From Sambucus nigra (lineage: Eukaryota; Streptophyta; Magnoliopsida; Dipsacales; Adoxaceae): 64,000 nt of DNA. The stretch's first letter is position 1. Each line of letters starts with the position of its first letter. The stretch lies in assembly GCA_949130495.1 (NCBI GenBank), contig OX422208.1, forward strand, positions 689,827,702-689,891,701, read 5' to 3'. Position numbers and translations under genes: made by a program. Shown in pieces: positions 45,371 to 57,540 of this stretch. The notes beneath the pieces are model-generated. The model was not told where the DNA came from, ran no database searches, and saw only the letters and a program-made list of their open reading frames with translations.

Positions 45371-45776
45371 TGTGGGTACCCGAAAATTAGAACTATGGGC
45401 CTGGACGAGTAGCCTAGTCCTGGCGGCCCAAATTCCAGGCCCCTCATCTTTTATAATTGATCCAGTCTTCCCCCACGATCCCATTAAGGGAAGTTATAGG
45501 GGAAATGGAAAACATGGAGGAACCCATCACCTCCACTCATCTACATGTACATGTATATGTTAAACCCTAGGTCCGGGGCAAAAGGACAAGTTGTATCTCT
45601 GTAATCACTCTCCGAAGTATATAGAAATAATATCGACTGCACCACCGTGGACGTAGGCACATCTTGGCTGAACCACGTACATCCTTTGTTGTGTGATTGG
45701 CATCTTGTATTCCTTGTTCTTTTCTTGATAATATTTCTCTCATATTTATTTGTGTTGCAAAATAATTGCATCTACA
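45371..45776 (+). repeat. Tat-2 5' LTR
   Basis: 406 bp, TGTGGGTACCCG ... GCATCTACA. It shares blocks with the Tat-1 LTR (GGACAAGTTGTAT, ACCGTGGACGTAGGCAC) but is otherwise diverged. Confidence 0.94.
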
Positions 45777-45778
45777 AT

Positions 45779-45794
45779 TGGCGCCGTATATGGG
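45779..45794 (+). other. Tat-2 primer binding site (tRNA-Asp-like)
   Basis: TGGCGCCGTATATGGG, two bases inside the LTR. The same first nine bases as in Tat-1. Confidence 0.85.
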
Positions 45795-45844
45795 AAGCGT
45801 TCATCTTTCCCTGAGAAGAGCCGACGTCAAGAAAGGAGTTTAAG

Positions 45845-47944
45845 ATGTCTGGCCACAACAGCAATGCTCCCCAAGCAGGAGATATTCAAGAGCCACCTGC
45901 TCCTCGCAGTATTAGGTCTGAAGTTCGACATTCAGATCAGAGAGCTCACTTGGAAAGACCAGCTTCAGAAGAAAGTCAGGGACCAGCGAGGTCCACGTAG
46001 ATATCTAGGTTGATTGATGCGTACGAGGAAAGGCTCCACGAGCAGAGGGAGTCTTCTCACAGATATGAGGCTGAGAAAGCTCGCTTAAAAAGAAGACTGA
46101 AAAGACTGGAGAGGGAGCTTCGTCCTGATAACAGGAGACGTCCATATCGCACTCCTAGCCCTCAGGCGAAAAAATCTCATAGCCGAGGAAGGAGCCCTAG
46201 GTGAGAATCTCAATGGGACGAAAGAGGCGAGTCAGACGACAACCTCCGCAAACAGCTACGAAGAGCTCGCCGCTACTAGAGCCCTTCTCGCAGTGATGAA
46301 AACTTACGAAACATGGTCTGCATGGAAATGGACCAGCATCCCGCTCACCACGGAACAAGATCAACTAGAGAGCTCGTGAGGAGAGCTCTCAAAACCCAGA
46401 TGAAGTCACCTTTCACAAGAGAAATCGAAGAGGGGGAAGCTCCCAAAAAATTTTCCATTCCAAGGTTCAAGATTTACGACAGAAAGACTGATCCCATTGA
46501 TCATGTCAGGCAATACCGACAGGCCATGACCCTCTGGAGTCACCGAAATGCCCTGATGTGCCGTATTTTCCCCTCGAGCCTTCATGATATAGCACAAAAG
46601 TGGTTCGAAAGGCTCCCCCACCGGTCGATCAATAATTTCAAATCCCTAGCCGAACTTTTTACGACCCGATTCATCACCAGTAGCTCCCATCCCAAAAGGA
46701 TGGATGCTCTACTAACAATGAAGAAAACGTCTCAAGAGACCCTCCGAGAATACGCGAAGAGGTACTGGGAGTTATTCAAGGAGATCGAGGACTTCGCGGA
46801 GGAAGTGGTAGTGGCCTCCTTCAAAATTGGGCTCTCTAGTTCTTCCCTCCTCTACCAATACCTGACGAAGAAGGAAGCTATGACTATTGACGAGCTAATG
46901 GCCCGAATCGAGAAATACGCATAGGTGGAAGATGTCACCCGCTCTAATACAGGAGAAAACGGTCGAGCTAAGCTCACCACCAAGGTAGGTGAGAAAACTG
47001 AGAACCAGAGGAAAGGAGGAAAGAACGGAGGCAAAAATGGCTCCAAGAACGGAGGGAACCAGGACGCGTCGAAAGCATTCCAAGCGATCAACATCGTCTT
47101 CAAAGAACCAATTTACAAGGTTCTCGCGAAGATCAAGGATGAGCCATTTAAGTGTCACCTCGTAGAGTTGGCCTAGTCCGGGCATTTTAACGACTTTGTG
47201 GAGAAAAGGGCAGAGAAAGTGACTGCCAACAGATAGATGAGACCCGACAATGTGCTGGAGGATGATGCTGGACATGAGTTCGCCGTAATTCACAGAGTAT
47301 CTGACGTCAAGAAGATACAAGGGAACTCAGATCGAATGGAGATGAAAAAACTTACAGCGGTAATGCACGCTTTTTAAATCGATCTAGCAAAGTCACAGTC
47401 AGGAAAGCGTCGACGAGCAGAGGACGTCAACTATAACAAGCATATTGTTTTCACGGATGAAGATTTGATGGGAGTAAGGACCCCACATCATGATGCCCTG
47501 GTCATTACACTCAGGATAGCCAACTTTGACATCGACAAGCTGATCGTCAATCAAGGGAGCTCATCCGAACTAATGTACCTCGACCTGTTCAGGAAGTTGA
47601 AGTTGAGCGTCGCCGACCTAAAGGAAGCTACTGTTCCTTTGGTCGACTTCGCTGGGAAAATGACCATGCCCGTAGGCAAGATAGTGCTACCAGTTCGTGC
47701 TGGGAACATCTCTAAGATGATTGAGTTTTTGGTAGTTGACATCGAATCATCGTACCAGGCCATCCTCGGCAGAGGATGGCTTCATGCAATGAAGGCGGTC
47801 TCCTCGACCTACCACCAGAAGCTCAAGTATGTAACCGAGCTAGGAGTAATGGAGATCCACGGTGACCAAGCGATGGCAAGGAAGTGCAAGAAGGCCGGTC
47901 AACCTAGCGAGAAAGTTGAAAAGGGTGTGATACCTTCTAAATAG
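45845..47944 (+). pseudogene. Tat-2 gag-protease, degenerate
   Basis: Same gene as Tat-1 gag-protease, from the ATG at 45,845 to the TAG at 47,942. Premature stops include 45,998 (CAG to TAG), 46,202 (CGG to TGA), 46,922, 47,174 and 47,375 (CAA to TAA). A deletion of about 40 codons near 47,150 removes the knuckle present in Tat-1 (C-T-F-H ... G-H-x-T-E-H-C). The protease site reads V-N-Q-G where Tat-1 has V-D-Q-G, so the catalytic Asp is lost. The gag domain itself (46,430-46,800) is well preserved at the residue level. It cannot make a working product. Confidence 0.9.
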
Positions 47945-47950
47945 CAACTA
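47936..47950 (+). promoter_or_regulatory. conserved readthrough context in Tat-2
   Basis: AAA-TAG-CAA-CTA, with pol continuing in frame. The third codon differs from Tat-1 (TTA) but still fits CAR-YYA. Confidence 0.75.
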
Positions 47951-50900
47951 AAGTTTGGAAGACCAGGAGTAAAGGAGACCAGGCTCGTCCCCTTCGAGCG
48001 TGTCATCGAGGACTTGGTAGAAGTTATAGCCGAAGTTGGTGACAGTAGCAGAGTCTTCTTGATTGGAGCATCTCTCACCGATCAAGAACAGAAGGAGTTG
48101 ATGACCTTGCTGAGACACAACGTAGATGTTTTCGCATGGGAACCATACGAGCTGCCTGGCATTGATCCTGATATGGTCTGTCATCAGCTGCACGTCGACC
48201 CCACATTCAAGCCAGTCGTGTAGAAGGCACGAAGAACTGAACCCGAGAAGGCTAAAGCGGTCGAAAAACTACTGGATGCAGGATCCGTACGGGAAGTAAG
48301 ATTCCCCAAGTGGTTGTCCAACCCAGTAGTAGTTCCGAAGAACAATGGGAAGTGGAGAGTTTGCATCGACTTCACTGACCTCAATAAATCATGCCCTAAG
48401 GATAGTTTCCCCCTCCAAAAGATAGACCAGCTAGTAGATGCCACTGCAGCTCATGAGCGAATTAGTTTCCTGGACGCATACTCAGGATATCACCAGATCC
48501 CCTTGTATGCCCCAGACTAGGACAAAACGGCGTTCATCACGACGGTTGGGTTGTATTTCTACAAGGTCATGCCATTTGGGCTCAAGAATGCAGGGGCAAC
48601 CTATCAGCGGCTGGTCACAAAAATGTTCAAGGGTCAAATGGGAGACACAATGGAGGTCTACATCGATGACATGCTCGTTAAGAGCAAGAAGAAGGAAAAT
48701 CACCTCTCAGACTTGTCAAAGACCTTCGAAATCCTCAGGAAGTACCGAATGAAGCTTAATGCGAGAAAGTGTTCCTTCGGTGTCTAGTCAGGAAAATTTC
48801 TTGGATACTTGGTTAGTAAGAGAGGCATAGAAGCTAATCCGGACCAAATCGATGCAATCAATAGGGTACAACCCCCTTGAACAGTCCGGGACGTGCAGAA
48901 GCTCACTGGAATGCTCGCTGCCTTAAATCGATTCATTTCCGAATCCTCCAAGAAGTACAAGCCTTTTTTCCAGCTTCTAAAAGGGAGTAAACCAATAGAA
49001 TGGAGCACGGACTGCTCGCTAGCTTTGGACGAGCTCAAGTCCTACTTAAGCTCTCCACCGCTGCTTGTCATACCACAGCAAAAGGATTCTTTGTACCTGT
49101 ACCTCTCGGTATCCAATCACACTATCATCTTGGCGTTAATATGCGAGGTCGCAGGAATCCAACACCCCGTTTACCATACGAGCAAGACCTTATTAGACGC
49201 CGAGCAAAGGTACCTGCCATTGGAGAAGCTCTCCTTTACACTGGTAATAGCCTCGATGAAACTGAAGCATTATTTCGAAGCTCATACTACCATCGTCCTT
49301 ACATCGCACCCCCTTAAGGCGGTCCTAAGGAAAGCGGACTTATCGGGTAGATTGTCTAAGTGGTCAGTCGATCTCGGCCGGTTCGACATCCAATTTCAAC
49401 CAAGGACCGCTATCAAGGGTCAGATCCTCACTGATTTCATAGACGAATTCACTGGTGAAGAACTCCCCGACCAAACTCAACCAACAAAGAAAAAGGAGAA
49501 CCCAGCAACAGTGGAAACCTGGAAACTATTTGTTGATGGAGCCTCCAACTCAAAGGGGGCAGGCGTGGGGATTGTTTTCCTCACCCCAGAAAACACCATC
49601 CTTGAGCAAGGAATCAGGCTTAGATTTGCAGCCTCCAACAATGAAGCAGAGTACGAAGCCCTAATAGCCGATCTCCAAAAGGCGCAAACTCTGGGAGCAA
49701 AACGTTTACAGGTGTTCGGCGATTCTCAACTAGTCTCCAATCAGATAAGTGGAGATTACAATGCGAAGGATGAAAGAATGGCAGCCTACCTCGCCCTGGT
49801 GAGAAAACTAATGACAAACTTTGAGGAGATCAACATCCAGCAGTTTTCCAGAGGGAAAAATAGTCATGCCGATGCTTTAGCAGCCCTAAGCTCGGCAGTT
49901 GATTCTAGCCTTAAAAGGGTCATTCCCATCGATTTCCTCATTTGTCCAAGCATTAACCACAATAGCAAGCTGCCAAACATGGAACAAATACTCCAGGTGG
50001 GATCAACCCACAGCTGGATGGACCCCTTAAAATACTATTTAAAGAAGGGCACGCTCCCAGAGGACAAGAAAACCGCCCATCAGATAAGAGTCAAAGCTGC
50101 TCGCTTTCACTTATCCGTAGGAGGCGACTTGTATAAGAAGTCCTTCTCCGGTCCCTACCTTAGATGCGTCCACCCAGGCAATGTCGAGCAAGTGCTGCGC
50201 GAGCTTCACGAAGGAATCTGTGGAGGTCATATCGGAGGAAGGTCTCTAGCCTTTCGAGTAATGAAGGAAGGCTATTGGTGGCCATATATGCAAAAGGACT
50301 CCACAGTATATGTCCGCAAATGCCTGAAATGCCAACTTCACGCTCCAATGGTCCACTAACCCGCCAGCGACCTAAAATCCCTGACCAGCCCATGGCCCTT
50401 CGCCCAATGGGGAATGGGCATTGTGGGACCACTACCCACTGCTGTCGACAATTGCAAATACCTGTTGGTTGCAACTGATTACTTCACCAAATGGATCGAG
50501 GCAGAACCATTGGCAAACATCCGAGACACTGATAGGATAAGGTTCATATGGAGGAATATAATCATTCGATTCAGAATCCCCAGAACCGTCATCACTGATA
50601 ATGGGACACAATTCGAGAGTGGCCCCTTTCAGGAATTCTATAACGAACACCGGATCAGGCACAACTTTAGTTCGGTGGCCTACCCTCAGAGGAATGGGCA
50701 AGCAGAAGCTTCCAACAAAACTGTGATCGATGGATTGAAGAAGCGCTTAGAGAGAGCCAAAGGCGCATGGGCAATCGAGCTACCCCATGTCCTATGGGCA
50801 TACCGAACAACTCCTCAGCGAGCAACAGGAGAAACACCATTTTCACTAGCATATGGCATGGAAGCAGTCATCCCGCTAGAAGCGGGTTTGCTAACAATGA

Positions 50901-51253
50901 GATCCGACCTTTTCGACCAAGGCCATAATGATGAGGCATTTCTCGCTGAACTCGACCTCGCCGACGAGCGTAGAGAACTTGCCCTAGTGAAGCTTGCGGG
51001 CTATCAGCAACAGCTCGCAAAGCATTACCACAAAAGGGTTAACCCGAGAAGATTCCAAGTTGGGGACTATGTTCTAAGAAAAGTCCTGGGTAACACAGTA
51101 AAGTCATCAGACGGCAAGCTAGGCCCAAACTGGGAAGGACCCTTTAAAGTAACTAAGGATGACCTGCAAGGTGCCTATCATTTGGAAACGATGGAGGGCA
51201 AAGAGATACCACGAGCATAAAACGCAGCTAATCTCAAGAAATTCTATTTTTAG
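47945..51253 (+). pseudogene. Tat-2 pol: RT, two RNase H, integrase, with stops
   Basis: Collinear with Tat-1 pol. Stops lie at 48,221, 48,518 and 48,785 (each CAG to TAG), 48,878 (TGA at an Arg codon), 50,357 (TAA at a Gln codon) and 51,218 (TAA at a Trp codon). The rest reads cleanly. Y-I-D-D is at about 48,660. The first RNase H again lacks Asp (S-V-S-N-H). The second keeps V-D-G-A, N-E-A-E-Y, G-D-S-Q and H-A-D-A-L. The integrase C-terminus ends at 51,253. No frameshift was seen. Loss was thus mainly by point mutation after insertion. Confidence 0.92.
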
Positions 51254-52053
51254 CTTCTCAAGGAATCTTTTTCTTGTATTTGTTATGTGAAAGGACAGTT
51301 CATTCCCCTTATTATTAATGAAATCAGTAACAGTCGCATTTTATCACACATCTTTTACAAATCACAGGCACAATGGTCGATATAGTAGGGGAATACCCCT
51401 CCTCAGGTCATTGTCATGAGACACGAGAGACCTCTTAGCATTGCCCCTGGCAATATATAAAGCCCTACAGAGGATTCTTAGGCAATGCGACCAGATTTTA
51501 TATTGACCATCAAACCTACCTCGGTTGAGCAAAATCCTGATCGGATGAAGACATCCAATACCAGGTGTGTCCTCGCCAATTGCCCTACTTAGGCCTAAGG
51601 GAGTGTGGCGACACAACCTAAAAGGTAAAATGGGGCATAATGTTATTTTGGTATTATACTGGACTGGGGGGACACTTGCATGACAAAACAAAAAGGATTA
51701 TGAAGCATAAAAAATATATAAAGATTGGATGAACACGTTTAGTCTGCAAAATTTCCCAAAACACAAGCTTTTCATTAATCCCTTATATTTACAACAATAA
51801 TAATACATGTTTAGTCGGCGAAGCTCGCCCAAAGCATTTACATTATCAACAAAGACAAAAGAATAACAACTTGTTATATTTACAACACTGATAATACATG
51901 TATAGTCGGCGAAGCTCGCCCAAAGCATTTACATTATCAACAAAGACAAAAGAATAACAACTTGTTATATTTACAACAGTGATAATACATGTTTAGTCGG
52001 CGAAGCTCTCCCAAAGTGTTTACATTATCAAAAGAACAACAACTTGCAAAAAT
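51254..52053. repeat. Tat-2 convergent 3' region with 91-bp tandem repeats
   Basis: Non-coding between pol and antisense gene. Units beginning TAATACATGT(A/T)TAGTCGGCG start at 51,801, 51,892 and 51,983, a 91-base period. A partial unit precedes them. The conserved block at 51,420-51,640 matches 7,020-7,230 of Tat-1. Confidence 0.8.
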
Positions 52054-55000
52054 TCAAGAAGGTGGAAGCCTCCGAACAAGATAATCTGCCACTCTAGCTT
52101 TTCGTCCGTCATCAGGAGCGGGGACCAGCTCTTCCACAACCTCATCTGCGTCCAACTCTAATAGTTGCCGAGGAATAGCATCAATGGGGATCCATCGATC
52201 ATCCCTCCTGAATGGGTTGGGCATCAGAGTGGAGGAGGACATCTCGTGACGATACCATAACACCGAGTTCCTCGGGACTTGAAGCTCTTTCTAGGCAATC
52301 AACCACCCTCTGATGAAAGAAAGTTCATCGAACTCGGATAGTCTTGTTGGAGCATCTAGCCAGCCTTGGTCATAACCGTCAGCCCACGCATGTCGAGGAC
52401 CCTTCTTGAATAAATGCTGTAATCGAGTAACGTCCCTTTGAAGCCCAGTAATAATTACATATGCTCGCCGAACATCATCACGGAGGTCTTCCATCTCCTT
52501 ATCACGCTGTTCTTCTGCTTCCCTGTTCCTGCCCCTGGTGCTCCTACCAGTTCGCGGGAGGGGGGGATGAGTATGTCCAGCTCGCGAAGACGAGGAGCCT
52601 TGCAAAACCGCTGAAATAGTACTCGGCGCATGCTCTCTAACTTGCAAGACTTCCCTCCTCAGGTTTTCATTCTCCCACTGCAGGAACTACCCAACCTGGT
52701 TTATCTCGGTGGACTCTAGTAACCTTGCTCTCAGTACATTAACTTCCTCTTGTACAGAGGCATCAATGCCTTCCCACTCCTGGAGCCTGTCCTTCGGCTT
52801 AGCCACTAGCTCGGACTGCTCCTTATACTTTTGATTCCTTGACCTGAGAGATTTGCAAAGCCTAACAAAGGCCTGGCGAACCTGAGGACTGGCATTGGGA
52901 CCAAGAGTCATGCCCAATTGAGATGTGCCAGGAATATACTCACCTACATCAGTCAACTACAAGACATAAAAGGGCAATGGAAAGAAAAATCAATCAATGC
53001 ACTAGAAAAAGAAGACTTTTAATTTCATTAATAAAAGTCAAGTACATCGAGCAGAAATTGGAAAAATTACAAGCAGAAGTACAAAAATAGTCCTAAAAGA
53101 AGATTAACTAGCAACCTCAGGCTGCCCAGAGGTGGCTGGCTTCTTCCCCTTGTCAGTAGCAGCAGAGGCATCCCCCTCTACAGGGATGCCCTCATTCGCC
53201 TGGGCAGGACCAGCATCGGCAAGAATTATCTGAGATGCAAGATTTAACACCCTCGATGGCTGGGGCAGGGGCTTCTTCGTCCACAGTTGGCCTCGGACCT
53301 GGGTCATGCTCGTCAAACAAAGGAGATTCAGCATCAACACCAGCAGCTAAAAGGGCCTTGTTCCATCCCTTCTTGAAGTTCAAATGACTGATGTAGCCTA
53401 TCTGAACTTCGGCGTCTTCATAAGCAGCAGTCCACCCAGAGTTGTATGAATCCTCCTTGATGGTGGCTACCTGGGACTCTTTTTCCTTTAGCTGCTCGGT
53501 CAGAGCCTTATTCTCCTCCACGACACCCAGCTTGCTCGAGCAGACTAGGTCATAGGCCTGCCTCAGCTCGCTCAGCTCCTTGACGGCCGCATCCCTCTCT
53601 CGATTAGATTTGATGAGGGCCAGATCAGAGGAAGCTCGGGCGGCATCAGCAGCCTTCAAATCAGCCTCCAACTGAGAACTTCTGACTTCTAGAGCGGACT
53701 TCTACTGCTCCAGCTCGCCATTCCTTCTCACCAACTCGTCGCGAGAACGGTAGAGCACAACGAAGTCAGTCACAAACTGCCAAAAATAATGAAGAGATCA
53801 AGAAGGAGAAATAACTAAAACTTGTTAAGGAATTGAAAAATGGATAGGATCTTACCAAGGCTAACCTCTGGCTAGCTTGTAGGGCCAATTAATCAGACCC
53901 CAGCGCCCTCTGGTGAACTTCAAGAAGAACTTCCCTCTCGAGCAGCGCAGGTACCAGCTGAGGAGAAACGACAACTGAAGCCCCCTCGGGCAAAGCAAAC
54001 ACCGGGACCAAGGCTTGCCCAGCCTTCATCCTCGACTCCATCTTTCTCCTCTCTTTCTATTTCTGCCTCTCCATCCTCTTCCTCTCCTCCATCCTCTTCT
54101 TTTCCTCCAGCTTCTTTTTTTCCTCCTCCTTTTTCCTCTCCCTCTCTCTCACCTGCTCTCCCTCTCTCCTCTTCCTCTCTTGCTCCTGAGTAGAAGACCG
54201 AGAACCAGTAGCCACGGCCCCTGAAGCGGACTTTTATTTCTTTGACCTTTGTGCAAGGAGCACGTGGTCCTCATCATCATCGTCTCTAATCAGGTTCTTC
54301 CTTGGAGGTATATTTTCACCTGAACTGCTGGAAGTGCTCGACGATCCTCGAGCTTTAGAATCCTCTTCACAGTGAGAAGAACTGCTACTATCAAAGCTCC
54401 TTTCACCCAAATTACTCGCAGCTCTTGCAGGCTCACTCTCAAAGCTGCTCTCCTCTTTGTCCAACTGGATAGGCTCAGCAGTAGTCTCTCCGAAAGAATC
54501 AAACTCTGAAACACTATCCACAGGCTGTGTTATGAAGCTGGAGCCTACGTTCTTATACTCGAGAAAAAAAGCAGTAGACCTGGGATGCTCGCCATCACCC
54601 AGAGGCTCCCTAATATTCCAAGTTTTCACCAACTCCGAGATATGAACCTCGCTGAGAGCAGGCTCCAAATTCTTTATCCTCGTTGTGGAAGAAAAAGCAA
54701 AGAGGGGTTAGAAAAGTCACAAATCAGCAAAAGTTGAAACAACAGTACAATGTCTACCTATGTATTCCTCTTTGTATAAAGGAATAGAGAACCTCTTAGA
54801 CCTCGACCCTTCAAAATGGGGAGGGAACTACCAATTCATAACGAGGAAACCCTCTTGCCATTAGTCATTCTGGGAATCAGGTAGGTTTACTACCAATACC
54901 CTATCAGGACTCCTAGCTTTGAGGTATAAGACACCTGAACTAGTTCGAGAAAAGGAATAACAGAAACAGATCTCGGCAAGTCCTAACCTAGTACCATACA

Positions 55001-55286
55001 ACTGGTTTATTCTATGGACGCCATTTACTATCTTCCACACATTGGGCGAGCACTGTGCGGGAACAATAGTGAAATAACCAAAGAAATGCAAAAATAGATC
55101 ATTAGGGGGAAAAGTAAGTCCCCCCTGGGAAAGCAACAAAACATGGATCCAGTGGGCATCCTCTATATCCCTAATGTTCCTAGGAGGGGAGGCACAACAT
55201 TCAATATCTACCCACTCAGGAATGTTGTAGAAATTCCGGAATTCAGCGATTGACCTATTTCCAATCTTCGCCATTGAAAAACACAA
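52054..55286 (-). pseudogene. Tat-2 antisense gene, degenerate
   Basis: The counterpart of the Tat-1 antisense gene. Exon 1 starts at the ATG at 55,286 (M-A-K-I-G-N-R-S) and is close to 88% identical to Tat-1 over the first 140 residues by my count. It then meets a TAA where Tat-1 has TAC. Intron 1 keeps its donor (54,757) but its acceptor reads AA, not AG (54,684-54,683). Exon 2 has a shorter Asp run and a stop near 54,234. Intron 2 is intact. Exons 3 and 4 keep both GW...GW modules (53,460-53,330 and 52,370-52,240) but have several TAG stops. Conservation of exon layout across the two copies supports a real protein in the parent element. Confidence 0.85.
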
Positions 55287-55641
55287 GAAAATCTACAAAC
55301 CAAAGAGAAAGTGCAAAGAAAGGGCACGAGAAACTTACAAAACAGAAGATCGGTTCAAGTGATGAAGAAGCACGAGCTCAAGACGACTAAGAAGCAATGG
55401 GAATGGGGATTAAGAGAAGAAGGTACGAGGCGCTAGAGTTCTCAGAAGAAGGAAGAGTACTAGAAAGGCTGAAGCGACGGAAGAAAAAGTGGCTATCTCA
55501 ACAAGCCTTCAATTCTAATCATAGCGCACAAATAGCGAAGCGGATGCCGCCAAAGCAACTTCACAGTTTTTGAAGAATCGCAAATCAGCCATAATGGCTG
55601 ATCATTTAAATCCATTGAACCCATAAACATGGCCCAACAAA

Positions 55642-55653
55642 TTTAGGGGCAAT
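55642..55653 (+). other. Tat-2 polypurine tract
   Basis: TTTAGGGGCAAT against the TG of the 3' LTR. Confidence 0.8.
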
Positions 55654-56057
55654 TGTGGGTACCCGAAAATTAGAACTATGGGACTGGACGGGTAGCCCAG
55701 TCCTGGCGGCCCAAAGTCCAGGCCCCTCATCTTTTTTAATTGATCCAGTCTCCCCCCTACGATCCCATTAAGGGAAGTTATAGGGGAAATGGAAAACATG
55801 GAGGAACCCATCACCTCCACTCATTTACATGTACATGTATGTATTAAACGCTAGGTCCGAGGCAAAAGGACAAGTTGTATTCTCTGTAATCACTCTCCAG
55901 AGTATATAGAAATAATATCGACTGCACCACCGTGGACGTAGGCACATCTTGGCTGAACCACGTACATCCTTTGTTGTGTGATTGGCATCTTGTATTCCTT
56001 GTTCTTTTCTTGATAATCTTTCTCTCATATTTATTTGTGTTGCATAAAAATTGCATC

Positions 56058-56061
<4 letters not shown>
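55654..56061 (+). repeat. Tat-2 3' LTR
   Basis: 408 bp, partner of 45,371-45,776, about 16 substitutions and two or three single-base indels by eye. Confidence 0.94.

Positions 56062-56115
<54 letters not shown>
56061..56115. repeat. TA microsatellite at the Tat-2 insertion site
   Basis: About 27 TA units. The matching tract in the 3' LTR (61,755-61,777) is much shorter. Confidence 0.9.
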
Positions 56116-56117
<2 letters not shown>

Positions 56118-56687
56118 AGTTTGGAAATTTATTAGGTGTAATTTATAATTTTTATAAATTAATTTTAACGACTTTGTTTTACTCAGAAAAATATTTTTTA
56201 GAACTTTCCATAAAAAGTTTTGGGCTTAAAACTTAATATTTCATTTTTCATACACGTCGTTCGAACCACACTGGAATCTCGTTCGAACGCGATTGTCAGG
56301 TCGTACGAACGAACTGGCATCTCGTTCGAACGAGATTGCCAGATCCTTCAAACGATATTTTTGACGATTTTTCTTTTTCATTCTGGAACCTTGTTAGTAA
56401 AACCGTTCGAATGAAAAGTCGTTTGAACAAAATTTGGCGGGAATAGTTATTTTGGGCGTTTTTGACAGTTTTCCCACTTCTCCCACTTCTTTTCCCCACT
56501 ATCTTTTGACAAAACTACTTAGTGCGGGAACCAACTCTTTTGAACTAACTTTTTCATAATATTCCATCTCCTAGAGAGAGTTTTGTGAGTTCAATTTTCC
56601 AAGAAAAAGTTCAAGTCTTGGGTGTTTATTTCATCAAGAAAAATCTTTTAACGACGTGTGTTCACCCATATTATTTATTCCAAGTTT

Positions 56688-56761
<74 letters not shown>

Positions 56762-57540
56762 GCTTGGAGTGTTTGGCACTAGGCCTTACTCTACCGGTTG
56801 AAGCGTTCGTTTGGGTTTCCTTCTACATCCCATAAAGAAGAAGTTCGAGTTTTAGCTGTGGCATTCTCATATGGTGAAAAGCACCATATGTGGTTGATAG
56901 TTTTTCCTAGAGCCTCATTGGTGGTTTCCAAGATTCTGGTGGAGTCCAGGATTATCAACTAAGCAGAGGTCGGTACAAGAAGGAGCATCGGGGATTGAAG
57001 GGAGTCGAGTCGAGTGTTGTATGTCTTTTTTCTTGTACTTGTAAAATACCATACTTAGTGGACTTATGCCTAGGTCCGTCCGAGGTTGTTTCCCATTTGT
57101 GGGTTTTTCCCTGTACGTCGCGGCGTAGTGATTCATTTGTTTATTTTATCTTTTGCAAAACTCACCTAGAATGCATGATTAGGTAAAAAGATAAAATTTG
57201 GTTTATATCACTACTTGTTTAATTTGGTGCTAAATTAATTTGGGTAATGTTTATGTTAATTTAATTCAAGGCATCACTTTATTTGATAATGTTGGTTTGA
57301 CCTTATTTGAGAATATTGAAAATATGACTAGGGAAAATTTCTAGGACTTGGGTTAAATTGGTTTAAGTGAAAAATGTATTTTCGTTTAATCTGGTGTTTG
57401 TGTGCGGTTTATTGAACCATCCCGCTTCGGCATTTTTATAAAGGAAATTGAAATTACTTTTTGTAAGATTTAAAAATTGGGGCCCTATCGCCTTTACAAA
57501 TTGGTATCAGAGAATTGAGTGAGAAAGGCTATCGCTTTCA
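56062..57540 (+). repeat. SIRE-1 5' LTR, second part
   Basis: Resumes in the TA tract and ends CTATCGCTTTCA before the primer site. It contains TTCGAA palindromes (56,255-56,430), a second TA microsatellite (56,691-56,758), and a primer-site look-alike (57,501-57,512) 42 bases before the true one. Confidence 0.85.
56691..56758. repeat. second TA microsatellite in SIRE-1 5' LTR
   Basis: About 34 TA units, versus about 11 in the 3' LTR (62,340-62,362). Confidence 0.9.

Larger units (their letters stand above)
45371..56061 (+). mobile_element. Tat-2: degenerate Tat element with antisense gene
   Basis: A 10.7-kb plus-strand relative of Tat-1 with the same layout: LTR (45,371-45,776), tRNA-Asp-like primer site, gag-protease, UAG, pol, convergent repeats, antisense gene, polypurine tract and LTR (55,654-56,061). 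The LTRs differ at roughly 4% of positions by eye, so it is considerably older than Tat-1. Gag, pol and the antisense gene all carry stops. It inserted into the TA microsatellite of the SIRE-1 5' LTR. Confidence 0.95.

Noticed and set aside
56061..56758. CRISPR-like or regular repeat array
   Set aside because: The repeats are TA dinucleotide microsatellites without spacers.
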